From Ruminococcus sp. CAG:488 (GTDB lineage: Bacteria > Bacillota > Clostridia > Oscillospirales > Acutalibacteraceae): a DNA stretch of 64,000 bases. Within the stretch, counting starts at the first letter, position 1. Each line of letters begins with the position of its first letter. The position numbers and the translations under genes are program-made. This document shows, piece by piece, positions 17,492 to 25,709 of this stretch. Under the pieces are notes generated by a model. That model made no database searches and had not been told where the DNA came from. It saw only the letters and a program-made list of their open reading frames with translations. Location of the stretch: contig HF999648.1 of assembly GCA_000434055.1 (NCBI GenBank), positions 81,597 through 145,596 on the forward strand, read 5' to 3'.

Positions 17492-18004
17492 ATTTGTTTT
17501 AACGGCAATAGACGCTGCCTCGTATGAAACTCCGCATTTCTGTGCAATTTGGCTTGCCGTCATACCCTGTGTCAACTTTGGCGATATCAAAAATGCTCCG
17601 GCAAAAACATTTGCCTGCCATTCCGGGTTAACGTAAGCAGGTATTTTGTATGTATCAGAACACCTTGAAAAACTTGCTGTATCCCCGTGCAGAAAATAAT
17701 GTCCAAGTTCATGGGCAATAGTAAATCTATGTCGCGGATTTCCTTGACAGGCGTCACAATAAACCGACTCCTTAATCAAAAGCTCATTGCTTTCAGGAAT
17801 GTATTTTGCATATTCGTTATTTTCAAGTTCACAGTCAAATACTGGTACAAAGCTATAACCTGAATCAAATTGCGGAATGATTAGCTCTGCAATTTTTAAT
17901 ACCGGAATATACATCGATTTGTCAAGTCCGAACAAGTCTTTAATTGTTTCAACATACTTTTCAATTTCTTTTCTCCCATGTGCAGGAACCATAATTGATG
18001 ACAT
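17450..18004 (-). CDS. ImmA/IrrE-family metallopeptidase
   Basis: 184 aa with the zinc motif in FTIAHELGHYFLHG (HExxH) and the upstream family motif LLIKESVYC. Such proteases cleave a partner phage-type repressor after DNA damage or another signal, as ImmA does to ImmR in ICEBs1. The gene follows an XRE repressor gene with a TAATG overlap, the standard arrangement, so that protein is the expected substrate. The pair is separate from the S24 repressor of the main switch. Confidence 0.88.
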   Translation of the reverse strand: MSSIMVPAHGRKEIEKYVETIKDLFGLDKSMYIPVLKIAELIIPQFDSGYSFVPVFDCELENNEYAKYIPESNELLIKESVYCDACQGNPRHRFTIAHELGHYFLHGDTASFSRCSDTYKIPAYVNPEWQANVFAGAFLISPKLTQGMTASQIAQKCGVSYEAASIAVKTNKKELNATNIKLFS

Positions 18005-18363
18005 TAACAGTCTCCTTCCCCTAATGCCTTTTTTATTTTATTTATCTGATCTTCAGACAGATTATTGAATTTTCTTGCAAAGGCAACGCCTAAACTTCTT
18101 TGCTCATCATTTGCATCTTTCATATCAATGTGCATTTCTTCAACGCTAAGCATATACGCTTCTTCGATATTTTCTTTTTCCTTTTCATCAAGCTCATATA
18201 CCCTTATGATTGTGTCAATCAATTTTTTTGTTGGCGTTCTCTTACCGTTTTCAATACTTGACAAATACGCCGGTGCAAGTGTAAGCTTCTCTGCCATATC
18301 CTTCAGAAGCTCATTTTTTTGAATTCTAAGCGTTCTCAAATATTTACCTAAACTTGATAACAT
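18004..18363 (-). CDS. XRE-family repressor paired with ImmA
   Basis: 119 aa. HTH at about 8-62 (LRIQKNELLKDMAEKLTLAPAYLSSIENGKRTP), followed by an acidic, Glu/Lys-rich C-terminal region. It is transcribed from a perfect consensus promoter and probably represses its own transcription unit and nearby accessory genes until cleaved by the downstream ImmA-like protease. Confidence 0.85.
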   Translation of the reverse strand: MLSSLGKYLRTLRIQKNELLKDMAEKLTLAPAYLSSIENGKRTPTKKLIDTIIRVYELDEKEKENIEEAYMLSVEEMHIDMKDANDEQRSLGVAFARKFNNLSEDQINKIKKALGEGDC

Positions 18364-18389
18364 ATCGCATTCTCCTTTCAGTGTTAATG

Positions 18390-18418
18390 ATTATAACATA
18401 AAAAGTTGCATTTGTCAA
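18390..18418 (-). promoter_or_regulatory. Consensus promoter of the XRE/immA pair
   Basis: Minus-strand TTGACA (18413-18418), 17-bp spacer, TATAAT (18390-18395). Confidence 0.85.
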
Positions 18419-18463
18419 GTACTTTATTTAAAATTTATTAACTTTTTTGTTAATAAACGTAAA

Positions 18464-18502
18464 ATTCCCAGATTGTCACCATAATAGTGGTAATCTGGGA
18501 AT
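18464..18502 (-). terminator. Terminator of the late (lysis) operon
   Basis: ATTCCCAGATT and AATCTGGGAAT form an 11-bp stem extended by CAC/GTG pairs; on the minus strand it is followed by TTTTA. It lies just after the amidase stop. Confidence 0.8.
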
Positions 18503-18530
18503 CAGTTTATTTTGATTATAATTTTAAAAC

Positions 18531-19367
18531 TTACTTCGCAGCCAACACATAGCAAACTCTTATTGTCTGCGGCCCGGCGAGACCGTCAACGGTTATGCCT
18601 GCGGCGAGCTGCACCTGCTTTGTGGCTGTCTTTGTGCCTGCGCCGAAGATGTTGTTATTGTCAACGCCCTGCGAGATTATACCCTTTTTCTTGAGGAGCA
18701 TAAGCTGCTGTTTGTATGCGTAAACACCCTCGTTGCGGTCGCCTACCTGAAAATATCCTCTTGTCATATCATTACCTCCTACGTCTGACGGTGCGTCAAT
18801 TTTGATTGTGGTTGTCGGTTTGGCTGTCGGCTTTGTTGTGCCTGCGGAAAGTCTCTTGTTGACCTGAGCCGCAGTATCTGCCATACGGCTGTAAAGATAT
18901 GCACCGGGACAAGCAGTCGAAGCAAAATCCCTGTGTACGGTCATATTGCAGCCGTTGCGGTGGTTAACTCGGTTACTCTTGTTATCGGACCACACAAGCC
19001 TTTTGATGTCGTTACGCTTGCAGATGTCGGTTACAAGTGTTATGAGTGCACTATATGCCTTATCTGTGACCGCATACGGTGGCTTTGTGTCCGAGGCAAC
19101 TTCAATTGTGATTGCCCTGTGGTCGTTTGATGGAGAGGACGACGTCCACGCTCTGTGATTCTCTGCAACCGAAAGACCGATCGAACCGTCACGACCGACA
19201 ACATAGTTTGAGGAAACCTCTCTGTCGGTGTTGTAAAAATAATCGCAACCCTGCTTTGCCGTGACCTGTCCAACGTAACAATGAATTGTAATCGTGTCGA
19301 TCTTGTTTCTGCGAGGGTCGTAATTATCGGTCAGTCGCTGATATGTAGCGAGTGAGCTGTTACTCAT
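18531..19367 (-). CDS. Phage endolysin, N-acetylmuramoyl-L-alanine amidase
   Basis: 278 aa. The N-terminal Amidase_2/PGRP-like domain (about 1-165) has zinc ligands in ITIHCYVG, the CPGAYLY motif and the HRDFAST histidine. The C-terminal 75 residues (GYFQVGDRNEGVYAYKQQL ... DGLAGPQT) look like a peptidoglycan-binding module. No signal peptide, so release depends on the holin directly upstream. ATG 19367 is chosen over GTG 19373 because AGAGGTG is then seven bases away. It degrades the host wall at the end of the lytic cycle. Confidence 0.92.
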   Translation of the reverse strand: MSNSSLATYQRLTDNYDPRRNKIDTITIHCYVGQVTAKQGCDYFYNTDREVSSNYVVGRDGSIGLSVAENHRAWTSSSPSNDHRAITIEVASDTKPPYAVTDKAYSALITLVTDICKRNDIKRLVWSDNKSNRVNHRNGCNMTVHRDFASTACPGAYLYSRMADTAAQVNKRLSAGTTKPTAKPTTTIKIDAPSDVGGNDMTRGYFQVGDRNEGVYAYKQQLMLLKKKGIISQGVDNNNIFGAGTKTATKQVQLAAGITVDGLAGPQTIRVCYVLAAK

Positions 19368-19369
19368 AT

Positions 19370-19639
19370 TCACTCACCTCTTCCGTTTGTCAGTTCGGGG
19401 CTGTTCTTGACATCATCGGCAACCTGTGCGTTCTTGGTGAAGCTGTTGTTCTTCCACCAGGCGACGATTGATGCGCCGACGGTGAATATGTAGGTCACAT
19501 ACTCCTGCCATTGATCAATGTCGATTGCTTCGCTTCTCTTGCCGAGGATAACGGCAAGCTGACTGATGAGCGCGAGGACAAGCACGAGAGTTCTCGCCCA
19601 TGTTTGTGCTGTTACGCCCTTAAGATTGATTTTTTTCAT
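19370..19639 (-). CDS. SPP1-family holin
   Basis: 89 aa with two hydrophobic segments (ARTLVLVLALISQLAVIL and YVTYIFTVGASIVAWW) and the family hallmark WKNNSFTKNAQ. It oligomerises in the membrane to permit endolysin access to the wall. Ribosome site AAGGAGG before ATG. Next to the amidase, with overlapping ends. Confidence 0.9.
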   Translation of the reverse strand: MKKINLKGVTAQTWARTLVLVLALISQLAVILGKRSEAIDIDQWQEYVTYIFTVGASIVAWWKNNSFTKNAQVADDVKNSPELTNGRGE

Positions 19640-19652
19640 TTGAGATTCCTCC

Positions 19653-19910
19653 TTAGTCTTTCTGATTGATATGCTCTAAATCGCTGATACGGTGATCTGC
19701 GACCTTCGCCTTTTCTTCGAGCACCGGGACACGCTTCGCAAAATTATTGTGCTCCCGTACTTCTCGTGTTAATTCTTCGATTTTGGTATCCGTTACCGCC
19801 TGTGCTTTTTCAAGCTCTTTTGACATCTTGGCATTTGCCGCAAGGTTGCTTATCACAACTCCGACAAGTGACAAGACTCCTGTGATGATTGCTGCGATGA
19901 TTCCCTCCAT
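19653..19910 (-). CDS. XhlA-like membrane/coiled-coil lysis protein
   Basis: 85 aa from ATG 19910 (GAGGTG upstream). The N-terminal membrane span IIAAIITGVLSLVGVVISNL is followed by a coiled coil with REHNNFAKRVPVLEEK. This order matches the XhlA-type lysis accessory proteins placed before holins in Firmicutes prophages. A GTG at 19922 is an alternative start. Confidence 0.7.
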   Translation of the reverse strand: MEGIIAAIITGVLSLVGVVISNLAANAKMSKELEKAQAVTDTKIEELTREVREHNNFAKRVPVLEEKAKVADHRISDLEHINQKD

Positions 19911-19918
19911 GCCGCACC

Positions 19919-20038
19919 TCACATCAGCCCGAGGGCCTTAAGAATTACGGCACAGATCGGCAGGATCACATTAAATGCGATTGCCGAGCCTGCAACATAT
20001 ATGATTGTGTCAATAAGTCTGTTTCCTGTTGGTGTCAT
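19919..20038 (-). CDS. 39-aa single-span phage membrane peptide
   Basis: ATG 20038 follows AAGGAGGAGTCAAA. The peptide reads MTPTGNRLIDTIIYVAGSAI and continues with a hydrophobic stretch ending KALGLM. Its stop overlaps the start region of the XhlA-like gene, so it belongs to the lysis cassette. Possibly an additional holin or antiholin; no family recognised. Confidence 0.6.
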   Translation of the reverse strand: MTPTGNRLIDTIIYVAGSAIAFNVILPICAVILKALGLM

Positions 20039-20050
20039 TTTGACTCCTCC

Positions 20051-20374
20051 TTAAAATTCAACGAGATATTCTGCTGTGATCGTTTCGGGTGAGCCCTCCG
20101 CAACCGCAACATATCTCTTGCCGTTGTATGTGTAATAGCCGTTCGGGATAAGCCGCATGCCGGGCGACCATGTAAACGGATTGTCCTGTGTGCCGACGGG
20201 ATTATCCTGTTCGACATACTCGGACTTTACAAGCTTATCGCCGACATAATAATTATGCCAATCATATCCAATCTTATCTGATTGCTCTATTTTTTCGGTT
20301 ATGCCGCCGAGCTTTTCGACCTGCTCACCCTGCACGACCTTATTTCTGTAAGCTTTAGCTTCCGCTCTCGTCAT
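20051..20374 (-). CDS. Small phage tail-region protein, carbohydrate-binding-like C-terminus
   Basis: 107 aa. The N-terminal helix (RAEAKAYRNKVVQGEQ) is followed by an aromatic-rich C-terminal part with GYYTYNGKRYVAVAEG, reminiscent of the chitin-binding-like modules found on phage baseplate proteins. ATG 20374 is preferred over 20380 for ribosome-site spacing. It sits between the receptor-binding protein and lysis genes. Function not established. Confidence 0.6.
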   Translation of the reverse strand: MTRAEAKAYRNKVVQGEQVEKLGGITEKIEQSDKIGYDWHNYYVGDKLVKSEYVEQDNPVGTQDNPFTWSPGMRLIPNGYYTYNGKRYVAVAEGSPETITAEYLVEF

Positions 20375-20639
20375 TGTCATTACCTCCCGAAATTATTATA
20401 GACAGCGCCTCGCTGTCGCTGATTTCTTCGTCCTCTGTCGGCGTTATCGGAGGATTTTCGACCGTCTCATCCGGTTCGTCGAGCGGTACGGCAATGTACT
20501 TTTCAATATCAGCCTTGTTGCCGAGCGGCATATCAATTTCTGTAAAGCTCTGCGTATTATCTCCGTTCAAACGAATTTTGTGTCCTTCGGGCGGAAGCAC
20601 CTGAATAAATCCCTGTTCTGTCTTAACAATTAACTCCAT
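20355..20639 (-). CDS. Small acidic phage tail-region protein
   Basis: 94 aa from ATG 20639 (AAGGAG ten bases upstream). The N-terminal half has the pattern ELIVKTEQGFIQVLPPEG; the C-terminal half is Pro/Glu/Asp-rich and probably disordered (ENPPITPTEDEEISDSEAL). It overlaps both neighbours. Probably a tail accessory or assembly factor; no family recognised. Confidence 0.55.
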   Translation of the reverse strand: MELIVKTEQGFIQVLPPEGHKIRLNGDNTQSFTEIDMPLGNKADIEKYIAVPLDEPDETVENPPITPTEDEEISDSEALSIIISGGNDNDESGS

Positions 20640-22042
20640 GCCAATGTCACTCCTTTTCCCTTGTACCAAACCTCAGTCTGAGTCGTTGAGTCACATACCG
20701 TACCTTGGTGAGTAAACGCCGCTATATAACCAACTTCTGCGCCGTATTTTTTCTGCTCCTCCTCAGAAGATTGTAGATAGGTGTTGTGGCTGATATACTC
20801 TCCTGTTTCCTTGTTGCAATGACATTTCTGATTTTTTAGATCATCTTTACATACGCTGTTCAACGTGAGTGTGCAAGACGCCGTTCCGGCATTTACCCAA
20901 TCACGACAGCCGTTTAAAAGATTAACGATTGCCTCCATGTTTGACCTTGTGAGCTGAGAACAAGCGCCCATATCAAATGTTCCGGTGATTGTTTTTGGCT
21001 TGAACCCGACATAGCGCAAGTTTGTGCATTTAGCAAACATATTAAATCCGCTTGAACCGTTGCTTCGGGTTATGTCAAGGGGTGTTCCCAAAATATATTT
21101 GAGGTTTGAACAGCCGTTGAATGTCCATTCCCAGCCGTTCCTGTACGTGATGTCCTCTCTTTTCTCCCCGGTTTCAAGGAACGTGAGTTCTTCCAAAGGA
21201 GCGTTACAAAACAGGAACGCCATGTTTGATATGTTTTGAGAACCCACAAGCACCATCTTTTTGACATTCGTACCACTGAGCCAAAAGACTGAGCTTGTAT
21301 TGCCGCTTGATTTATTAAATCCCGAATTGTCAACCCCTGACACGTTTATTTCGACGTTGCTAATCTTGCTGCTAAAACGAGTACCCGCGGAATATAATGC
21401 ATTAGGCGTATCCAAATAAGGCGTAACGACAAGACCGTCGGAGTCAACATAGTCCGAAGCTTCATCGTCAGCAACCGCATAATTGCCGTAAAGAATTGAG
21501 GGCGGTTGCGTAGAGCGTTCAAACAGAAAGCTGATGTGTTTGTTGTTTTCAAGGGCGCTCTTATTCTCGTCAGTTAAGACAATAAGTGCCCCGACATTTT
21601 CAATCAAATTTTCCCAATTGTCAGCTTCATAGTCCTCACCCGTTGCTTCTTTCAGAGCCTTTCCAAGCTCCGTCCTGTCGGTCTCTCTCTGCTCCGTTTT
21701 CGCTTTTTCAATGACGTTTTCGCCGCTGTTGTCAAGGGTCGGATTTAATGTGAATGTGTACGGAATTGACTTCCATATGACTTTGTCACCGTCCTTGAGA
21801 ACAAGCTGTAATTTCAGCGTGCTGTCCGTCAGAACCTCACTCGGAAGGTCGAAGGTATCGTTTGATAACGTATAGTTAAAACTGCCCTGTGCGGTCTCAC
21901 AGACGATATTTTCGCTGTATCCCTGCAACGCAACAGGGAGAAGAAACAACAGTGTCGTTGCGTTCTTCTCCCCTATAGTGCCGAGACTTGAATATTCGGG
22001 AAACAATCCCCTTTTTTCGCTGACTGTAATTCGGTTAATCAT
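20630..22042 (-). CDS. Phage receptor-binding / tail appendage protein with BspA-like leucine-rich repeats
   Basis: 470 aa. The N-terminal region (about 1-105) resembles a baseplate upper protein attachment domain. A short helical linker (ENVIEKAKTEQRETDRTEL) is followed by a segment with LRR_5/BspA-like units: KMVLVGSQNISNMAFLF, LEELTFLETG, FNGCSNLKYILG, FAKCTNLRYVGF. Such repeats mediate surface recognition, which fits host binding. It lies last in the tail module. Specificity cannot be inferred. Confidence 0.7.
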   Translation of the reverse strand: MINRITVSEKRGLFPEYSSLGTIGEKNATTLLFLLPVALQGYSENIVCETAQGSFNYTLSNDTFDLPSEVLTDSTLKLQLVLKDGDKVIWKSIPYTFTLNPTLDNSGENVIEKAKTEQRETDRTELGKALKEATGEDYEADNWENLIENVGALIVLTDENKSALENNKHISFLFERSTQPPSILYGNYAVADDEASDYVDSDGLVVTPYLDTPNALYSAGTRFSSKISNVEINVSGVDNSGFNKSSGNTSSVFWLSGTNVKKMVLVGSQNISNMAFLFCNAPLEELTFLETGEKREDITYRNGWEWTFNGCSNLKYILGTPLDITRSNGSSGFNMFAKCTNLRYVGFKPKTITGTFDMGACSQLTRSNMEAIVNLLNGCRDWVNAGTASCTLTLNSVCKDDLKNQKCHCNKETGEYISHNTYLQSSEEEQKKYGAEVGYIAAFTHQGTVCDSTTQTEVWYKGKGVTLAWS

Positions 22043-22397
22043 CGGTGATCACCTCAATAAAAGGCTCAATATTGATGATATCCTGCGCCGAAAGCTCAAG
22101 GTCGCTGATGTCAATCAGCTTGATATCAAGCTCGACCTCTTGGCTCTGCAAGACGTTAATATCAGTCTCAAAGCTCTTGTACGCCTCATCCTCAAACTCG
22201 TAGATATGCTTTTCCTTGTTCAGCGTGCCGTACTTCTCGCAGAGCTTGATACGTTCGCCGTCGTACACATTGATTTCGCCGTCAATGGCTTTAATGAGCT
22301 TTGCCAGTCTGTAGCTCTGCTTTACGGGCAATGTCTGCCCTGCAAGCCGTGAAAGTGTCTCACGGGCGTTTAATATTTGCTTAATTGATGTTTTCAT
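22035..22397 (-). CDS. Phage tail-region protein, DUF1617-like
   Basis: 120 aa from ATG 22397, preceded by TAAGGAGGCACAC; the longer open frame up to 22679 runs through the upstream gene and is not used. Motif LSRLAGQTLPVKQSYRLAKLIKAI matches small helical phage proteins annotated as DUF1617. The second half is acidic. Located between tail-tip and receptor-binding genes; role unknown. Confidence 0.6.
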   Translation of the reverse strand: MKTSIKQILNARETLSRLAGQTLPVKQSYRLAKLIKAIDGEINVYDGERIKLCEKYGTLNKEKHIYEFEDEAYKSFETDINVLQSQEVELDIKLIDISDLELSAQDIINIEPFIEVITDD

Positions 22398-22407
22398 GTG
22401 TGCCTCC

Positions 22408-25239
22408 TTAGGTGGATATGATCCCAGTATTTGTATCAACATATAATGGCTTTTTGGTGCCTTTTGTGTCGGAAATAAAATAATCAGTGAGCCGAACGGT
22501 GCCGCATAGCCAAACGCCCGAATTTCCTTGTAAACAGAGCTTATCTTGAGAACCAATAACCATACCACAATCAGAAAAAAGCAGCATTTGTTCTGCCGAA
22601 GATATATTACCGTAATCCCACTCTTGCATACCGACACCAAAAGTGTTACCTTTATGCACAATTCCAAAGCCCGTATCATCCAACAAAGTAAGACTTGCCG
22701 ACGTATCGCCTTTTGTTACCGTAAATCCAGAATCATATATCGCCGCTCTATAACCATTTCCGCCATTTGATTCCAGCATTACCCCACACGCATCACCAGC
22801 AGTTATTGCTTCGTAATACGTTCCTATTAAATCAAGCTTTACACCGATTTGCCCAATCTGTCTCGAATTGAATGTATGCGAGATTGTCGCATTTGTAATT
22901 TTCATACTTGTGATGTCTTCTGTTCCTACTTCCTCATCACGAAATATGCGCACACAGGTTAAATCGTTACAAATCACCGCGCCCTCATTTGTCAACTCAA
23001 ATTTATTCGACTTAATAGAAATCATATTACCCTCAATCGCAATAGCAGATGTAAGCTTATTATTCTTGTCCTTCTGCACACACATAGATATCTGCGCCTT
23101 GACGGATTGATCTATATCTTCCGCCGACGGCGTCCAATCGGTAGCAATGTTGCCTTCTTCAAGCTTAAATGAGGAAATGTCAATCCAATATTGTACATCC
23201 GCCTCACTCGGTTTTTGCGTACCATCCTTGCAGTTCTCGAAGAACATCCTTATATAGAAATGACTTATTGTGCCCGTAATTTTGAACGTCAGAACATATT
23301 TCTGCCACGATTCTGTGGGCGTCGGTGTAATGCTGCGGCTTGTATCAAGAGTGACCTTTGCATTATCTCCGGCATAAATAACAGCATATTTCGTGAGCTC
23401 ATCTACTTGTGCACCGCTCCTTGTTCTGAGCCAAAATGACAAGGTATATGTTGTATTTGGCTTGATTTTATCAATTGTGCTTTGACCGAGAATATCGGTT
23501 CCAACAAAGCTTACGCCTCTTGTTGTGCTTTCGCCGTCCAACACGGAATCGAAGCCAACAACAGAATACTTACCCGAAGGTACATAGGTATCGGAAATTG
23601 AAGGGACCATTGGCGCTCTGCTGACCTTATATTTCGTCGGTGTGAACCCTGCGAAACACTCGGAATTCAGCAGAATATTTCTTGTGCCGATTTTGATATT
23701 TTGCTCGACCGATAGCGTAATCTTGTCCGAATGCGCTTCAATGAGTGAGTTACATCGCTCCTCGGTGATATACCCTGCATCCCGAATGTTCTTAATTGAC
23801 TCTGCCTGTGTTGAAAACTTTTCGGCGGTCTGATTTACAAACGTATTGTATGTGCTGTTCGCCACATAGTTTTTCTCAACCTCCGTTTTCAGCGCCGTAT
23901 ATTGGCTTGTTGCCGCCGAAGCAGTTGCCGTGATTTTTGCTTCAAGATCATTCTTGGTATCAACTATTTCGACCTTAATACCGTTTACGGTTTGAGTAAA
24001 TTCGGAATACTTGTCGTCAGATTCCTTGACAAGTGCCGTGATCCTCTGCTCCTGCTTGTCAACCTTGATCATGGTTTTCTTCAGCAACTTATCAGATGCC
24101 GACTCTGCCGCCGAATAGTCCGTTGATGTAGCCTGCGGAGCTTCGAGCTTCGACTTTTCTTTTACTCCTTGGCTGACAGTCATATCGGTACGCATAAAGA
24201 TTGTTTTGTACTCTTTTTCGTCACCGATCATACCGCCTGTGCGTTCACAAACCTTGAGAGTGAATATATCACCGAAATTAAGGAAGCCGATGCCGAACGA
24301 ATCAAGGTCATAAAGGTAATACTCCGTACCTGTAACGTTATCATAAATACCTTTTGCAAACTGCTTTCGGTATTCGTCGTTGCTTGAGTCCTCAATAAGC
24401 TCGACGTTCGATATTTTAACCGCGGTCTGAGAATCCGAAAGGTTTGACGGATAATAGACATTATCCTCCTGCGGCTCTCGGGAAAGCACAACGCCCTTGA
24501 CGGGTCCGTACTTTGTACCGATTGTCACACTGCGGAGGTTGCTCTCGTCAATCACATAGCCGCTCTCGGTCGGCTTGATTGCATAGAGCTTAGCAGGATT
24601 GCCGCCGAGTGAATTCTTAAACGCAAACGTCACGCCCGAAGCCTTTGCGATTTCGTCAAGAATATCACGGTATGTATAAGCCGCTTCGGTGCTGTCGTTC
24701 TCAATGTCAAGATATTTCTCGCTTGTGATCACCTTATCGGCATTTGCCATAAGCGATAAGCTGTCGGCATCATAAGGAATTTCGCATTGTTTAAGAATTG
24801 CTACGAGAAATTCCTTGAGCGTTATGCCCTGCTTCCAAAGCGAGATATCGTACGGTTGCATGGACGGATAGAGCCCGTCATATGCAATTATGCTTGTGAG
24901 GTTCTGCGCCGCATCGTATTCGGGCTCTTCGGCGATGCAAAAGCTGCCATATTTAATTTTAATGCTGTCGCCCTCGGGGTGGGTCAAGGTCAATCCGATT
25001 TCGCCGAGAAAATAGCCCTTGCGAGCCTTTTCGGTCTGATTGCCGATAAGCTTGACCTCAAGGCAGCGCATGACCGAACGATAAAGCGCACCGTCAAAGT
25101 AATAACGCATTTCGTTAATGCTCGTCGGCGCAAGGTCGGCAACAAGAGAGTAGTTGCCGCCACTTTTTTTAATTATCGCCATAACGACCTCAGCCGTCTT
25201 GCCCATTACCTCCATTATTTCCTGTACGGTTTTGCTCAT
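22408..25239 (-). CDS. Tail-tip / tail-associated hub protein
   Basis: 943 aa. The N-terminal 370 residues have the mixed beta pattern of tail hub proteins (FLGEIGLTLTHPEGD, YRDILDEIAKASGVTFAF). A long helical region (about 385-525, QEQRITALVKESDDKYSE) follows, then a jelly-roll carbohydrate-binding-like domain around 530-700 (LSFWLRTRSG ... WQKYVLTFKITG ... FYIRMFFENC) and a C-terminal beta domain. This is the expected gene after the distal tail gene. It probably contacts the cell surface and may carry wall-degrading activity, but no protease or lysozyme motif was recognised. Confidence 0.75.
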   Translation of the reverse strand: MSKTVQEIMEVMGKTAEVVMAIIKKSGGNYSLVADLAPTSINEMRYYFDGALYRSVMRCLEVKLIGNQTEKARKGYFLGEIGLTLTHPEGDSIKIKYGSFCIAEEPEYDAAQNLTSIIAYDGLYPSMQPYDISLWKQGITLKEFLVAILKQCEIPYDADSLSLMANADKVITSEKYLDIENDSTEAAYTYRDILDEIAKASGVTFAFKNSLGGNPAKLYAIKPTESGYVIDESNLRSVTIGTKYGPVKGVVLSREPQEDNVYYPSNLSDSQTAVKISNVELIEDSSNDEYRKQFAKGIYDNVTGTEYYLYDLDSFGIGFLNFGDIFTLKVCERTGGMIGDEKEYKTIFMRTDMTVSQGVKEKSKLEAPQATSTDYSAAESASDKLLKKTMIKVDKQEQRITALVKESDDKYSEFTQTVNGIKVEIVDTKNDLEAKITATASAATSQYTALKTEVEKNYVANSTYNTFVNQTAEKFSTQAESIKNIRDAGYITEERCNSLIEAHSDKITLSVEQNIKIGTRNILLNSECFAGFTPTKYKVSRAPMVPSISDTYVPSGKYSVVGFDSVLDGESTTRGVSFVGTDILGQSTIDKIKPNTTYTLSFWLRTRSGAQVDELTKYAVIYAGDNAKVTLDTSRSITPTPTESWQKYVLTFKITGTISHFYIRMFFENCKDGTQKPSEADVQYWIDISSFKLEEGNIATDWTPSAEDIDQSVKAQISMCVQKDKNNKLTSAIAIEGNMISIKSNKFELTNEGAVICNDLTCVRIFRDEEVGTEDITSMKITNATISHTFNSRQIGQIGVKLDLIGTYYEAITAGDACGVMLESNGGNGYRAAIYDSGFTVTKGDTSASLTLLDDTGFGIVHKGNTFGVGMQEWDYGNISSAEQMLLFSDCGMVIGSQDKLCLQGNSGVWLCGTVRLTDYFISDTKGTKKPLYVDTNTGIIST

Positions 25240-25709
25240 GATTTCGACCTCCTGTTATTGGCAACGATACTAAATTGCATTGAGTCAAATGTGCTTTTAC
25301 ATTGGTACGACTGTACGCCGTTGCTCAATGTTCCGAGCGTACCGTATTTATCCCAATGCTTTATCTTGTTGGTAACATCGCCAAAATAAAAGCTTGCGGT
25401 TTCAAAGCGCTTGCGTTCGGTGCAGTACGCTCTGACGGTAGCTTCGGTCTGATTAAGACATTTACACAAAATGGCACGCTCGTCGGCATTTTGTTTTCCG
25501 ATTGTCACCTGCAACTTCGGAAATATACCGATAAGCGTACCTTTTGATGAGCCCGTCATACTGCGCCCCGTATCATCTCCCCACAGCTTATAGTCGCTGA
25601 GCGACGCATCTTTAATTGTACTCGGGAAAGCATACCACGTTGCACCGCATTTGATTGCAAAAGGCTGCGTGCAGTTTTTTATAGTGGTATCTGTATATGT
25701 TTTTATCAT
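25236..25709 (-). CDS. Distal tail (Dit-like) protein
   Basis: 157 aa, directly between tape measure and tail-tip genes where Dit proteins lie; coupled at both ends (TGATG with the tape measure gene). Sequence is beta-rich (WYAFPSTIKDASLSDYKLWG) without a motif I can assign, and it is shorter than classical Dit. The call rests mainly on position. Confidence 0.55.
   Translation of the reverse strand: MIKTYTDTTIKNCTQPFAIKCGATWYAFPSTIKDASLSDYKLWGDDTGRSMTGSSKGTLIGIFPKLQVTIGKQNADERAILCKCLNQTEATVRAYCTERKRFETASFYFGDVTNKIKHWDKYGTLGTLSNGVQSYQCKSTFDSMQFSIVANNRRSKS

Noticed and set aside
20630..22042. Diversity-generating retroelement target in the receptor-binding gene
   Set aside because: No reverse transcriptase, accessory gene or template repeat is present in the window.
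22398..22679. N-terminal extension of the DUF1617-like protein to 22679
   Set aside because: The extension lies inside the tail-tip coding sequence; TAAGGAGGCACAC marks ATG 22397 as the real start.
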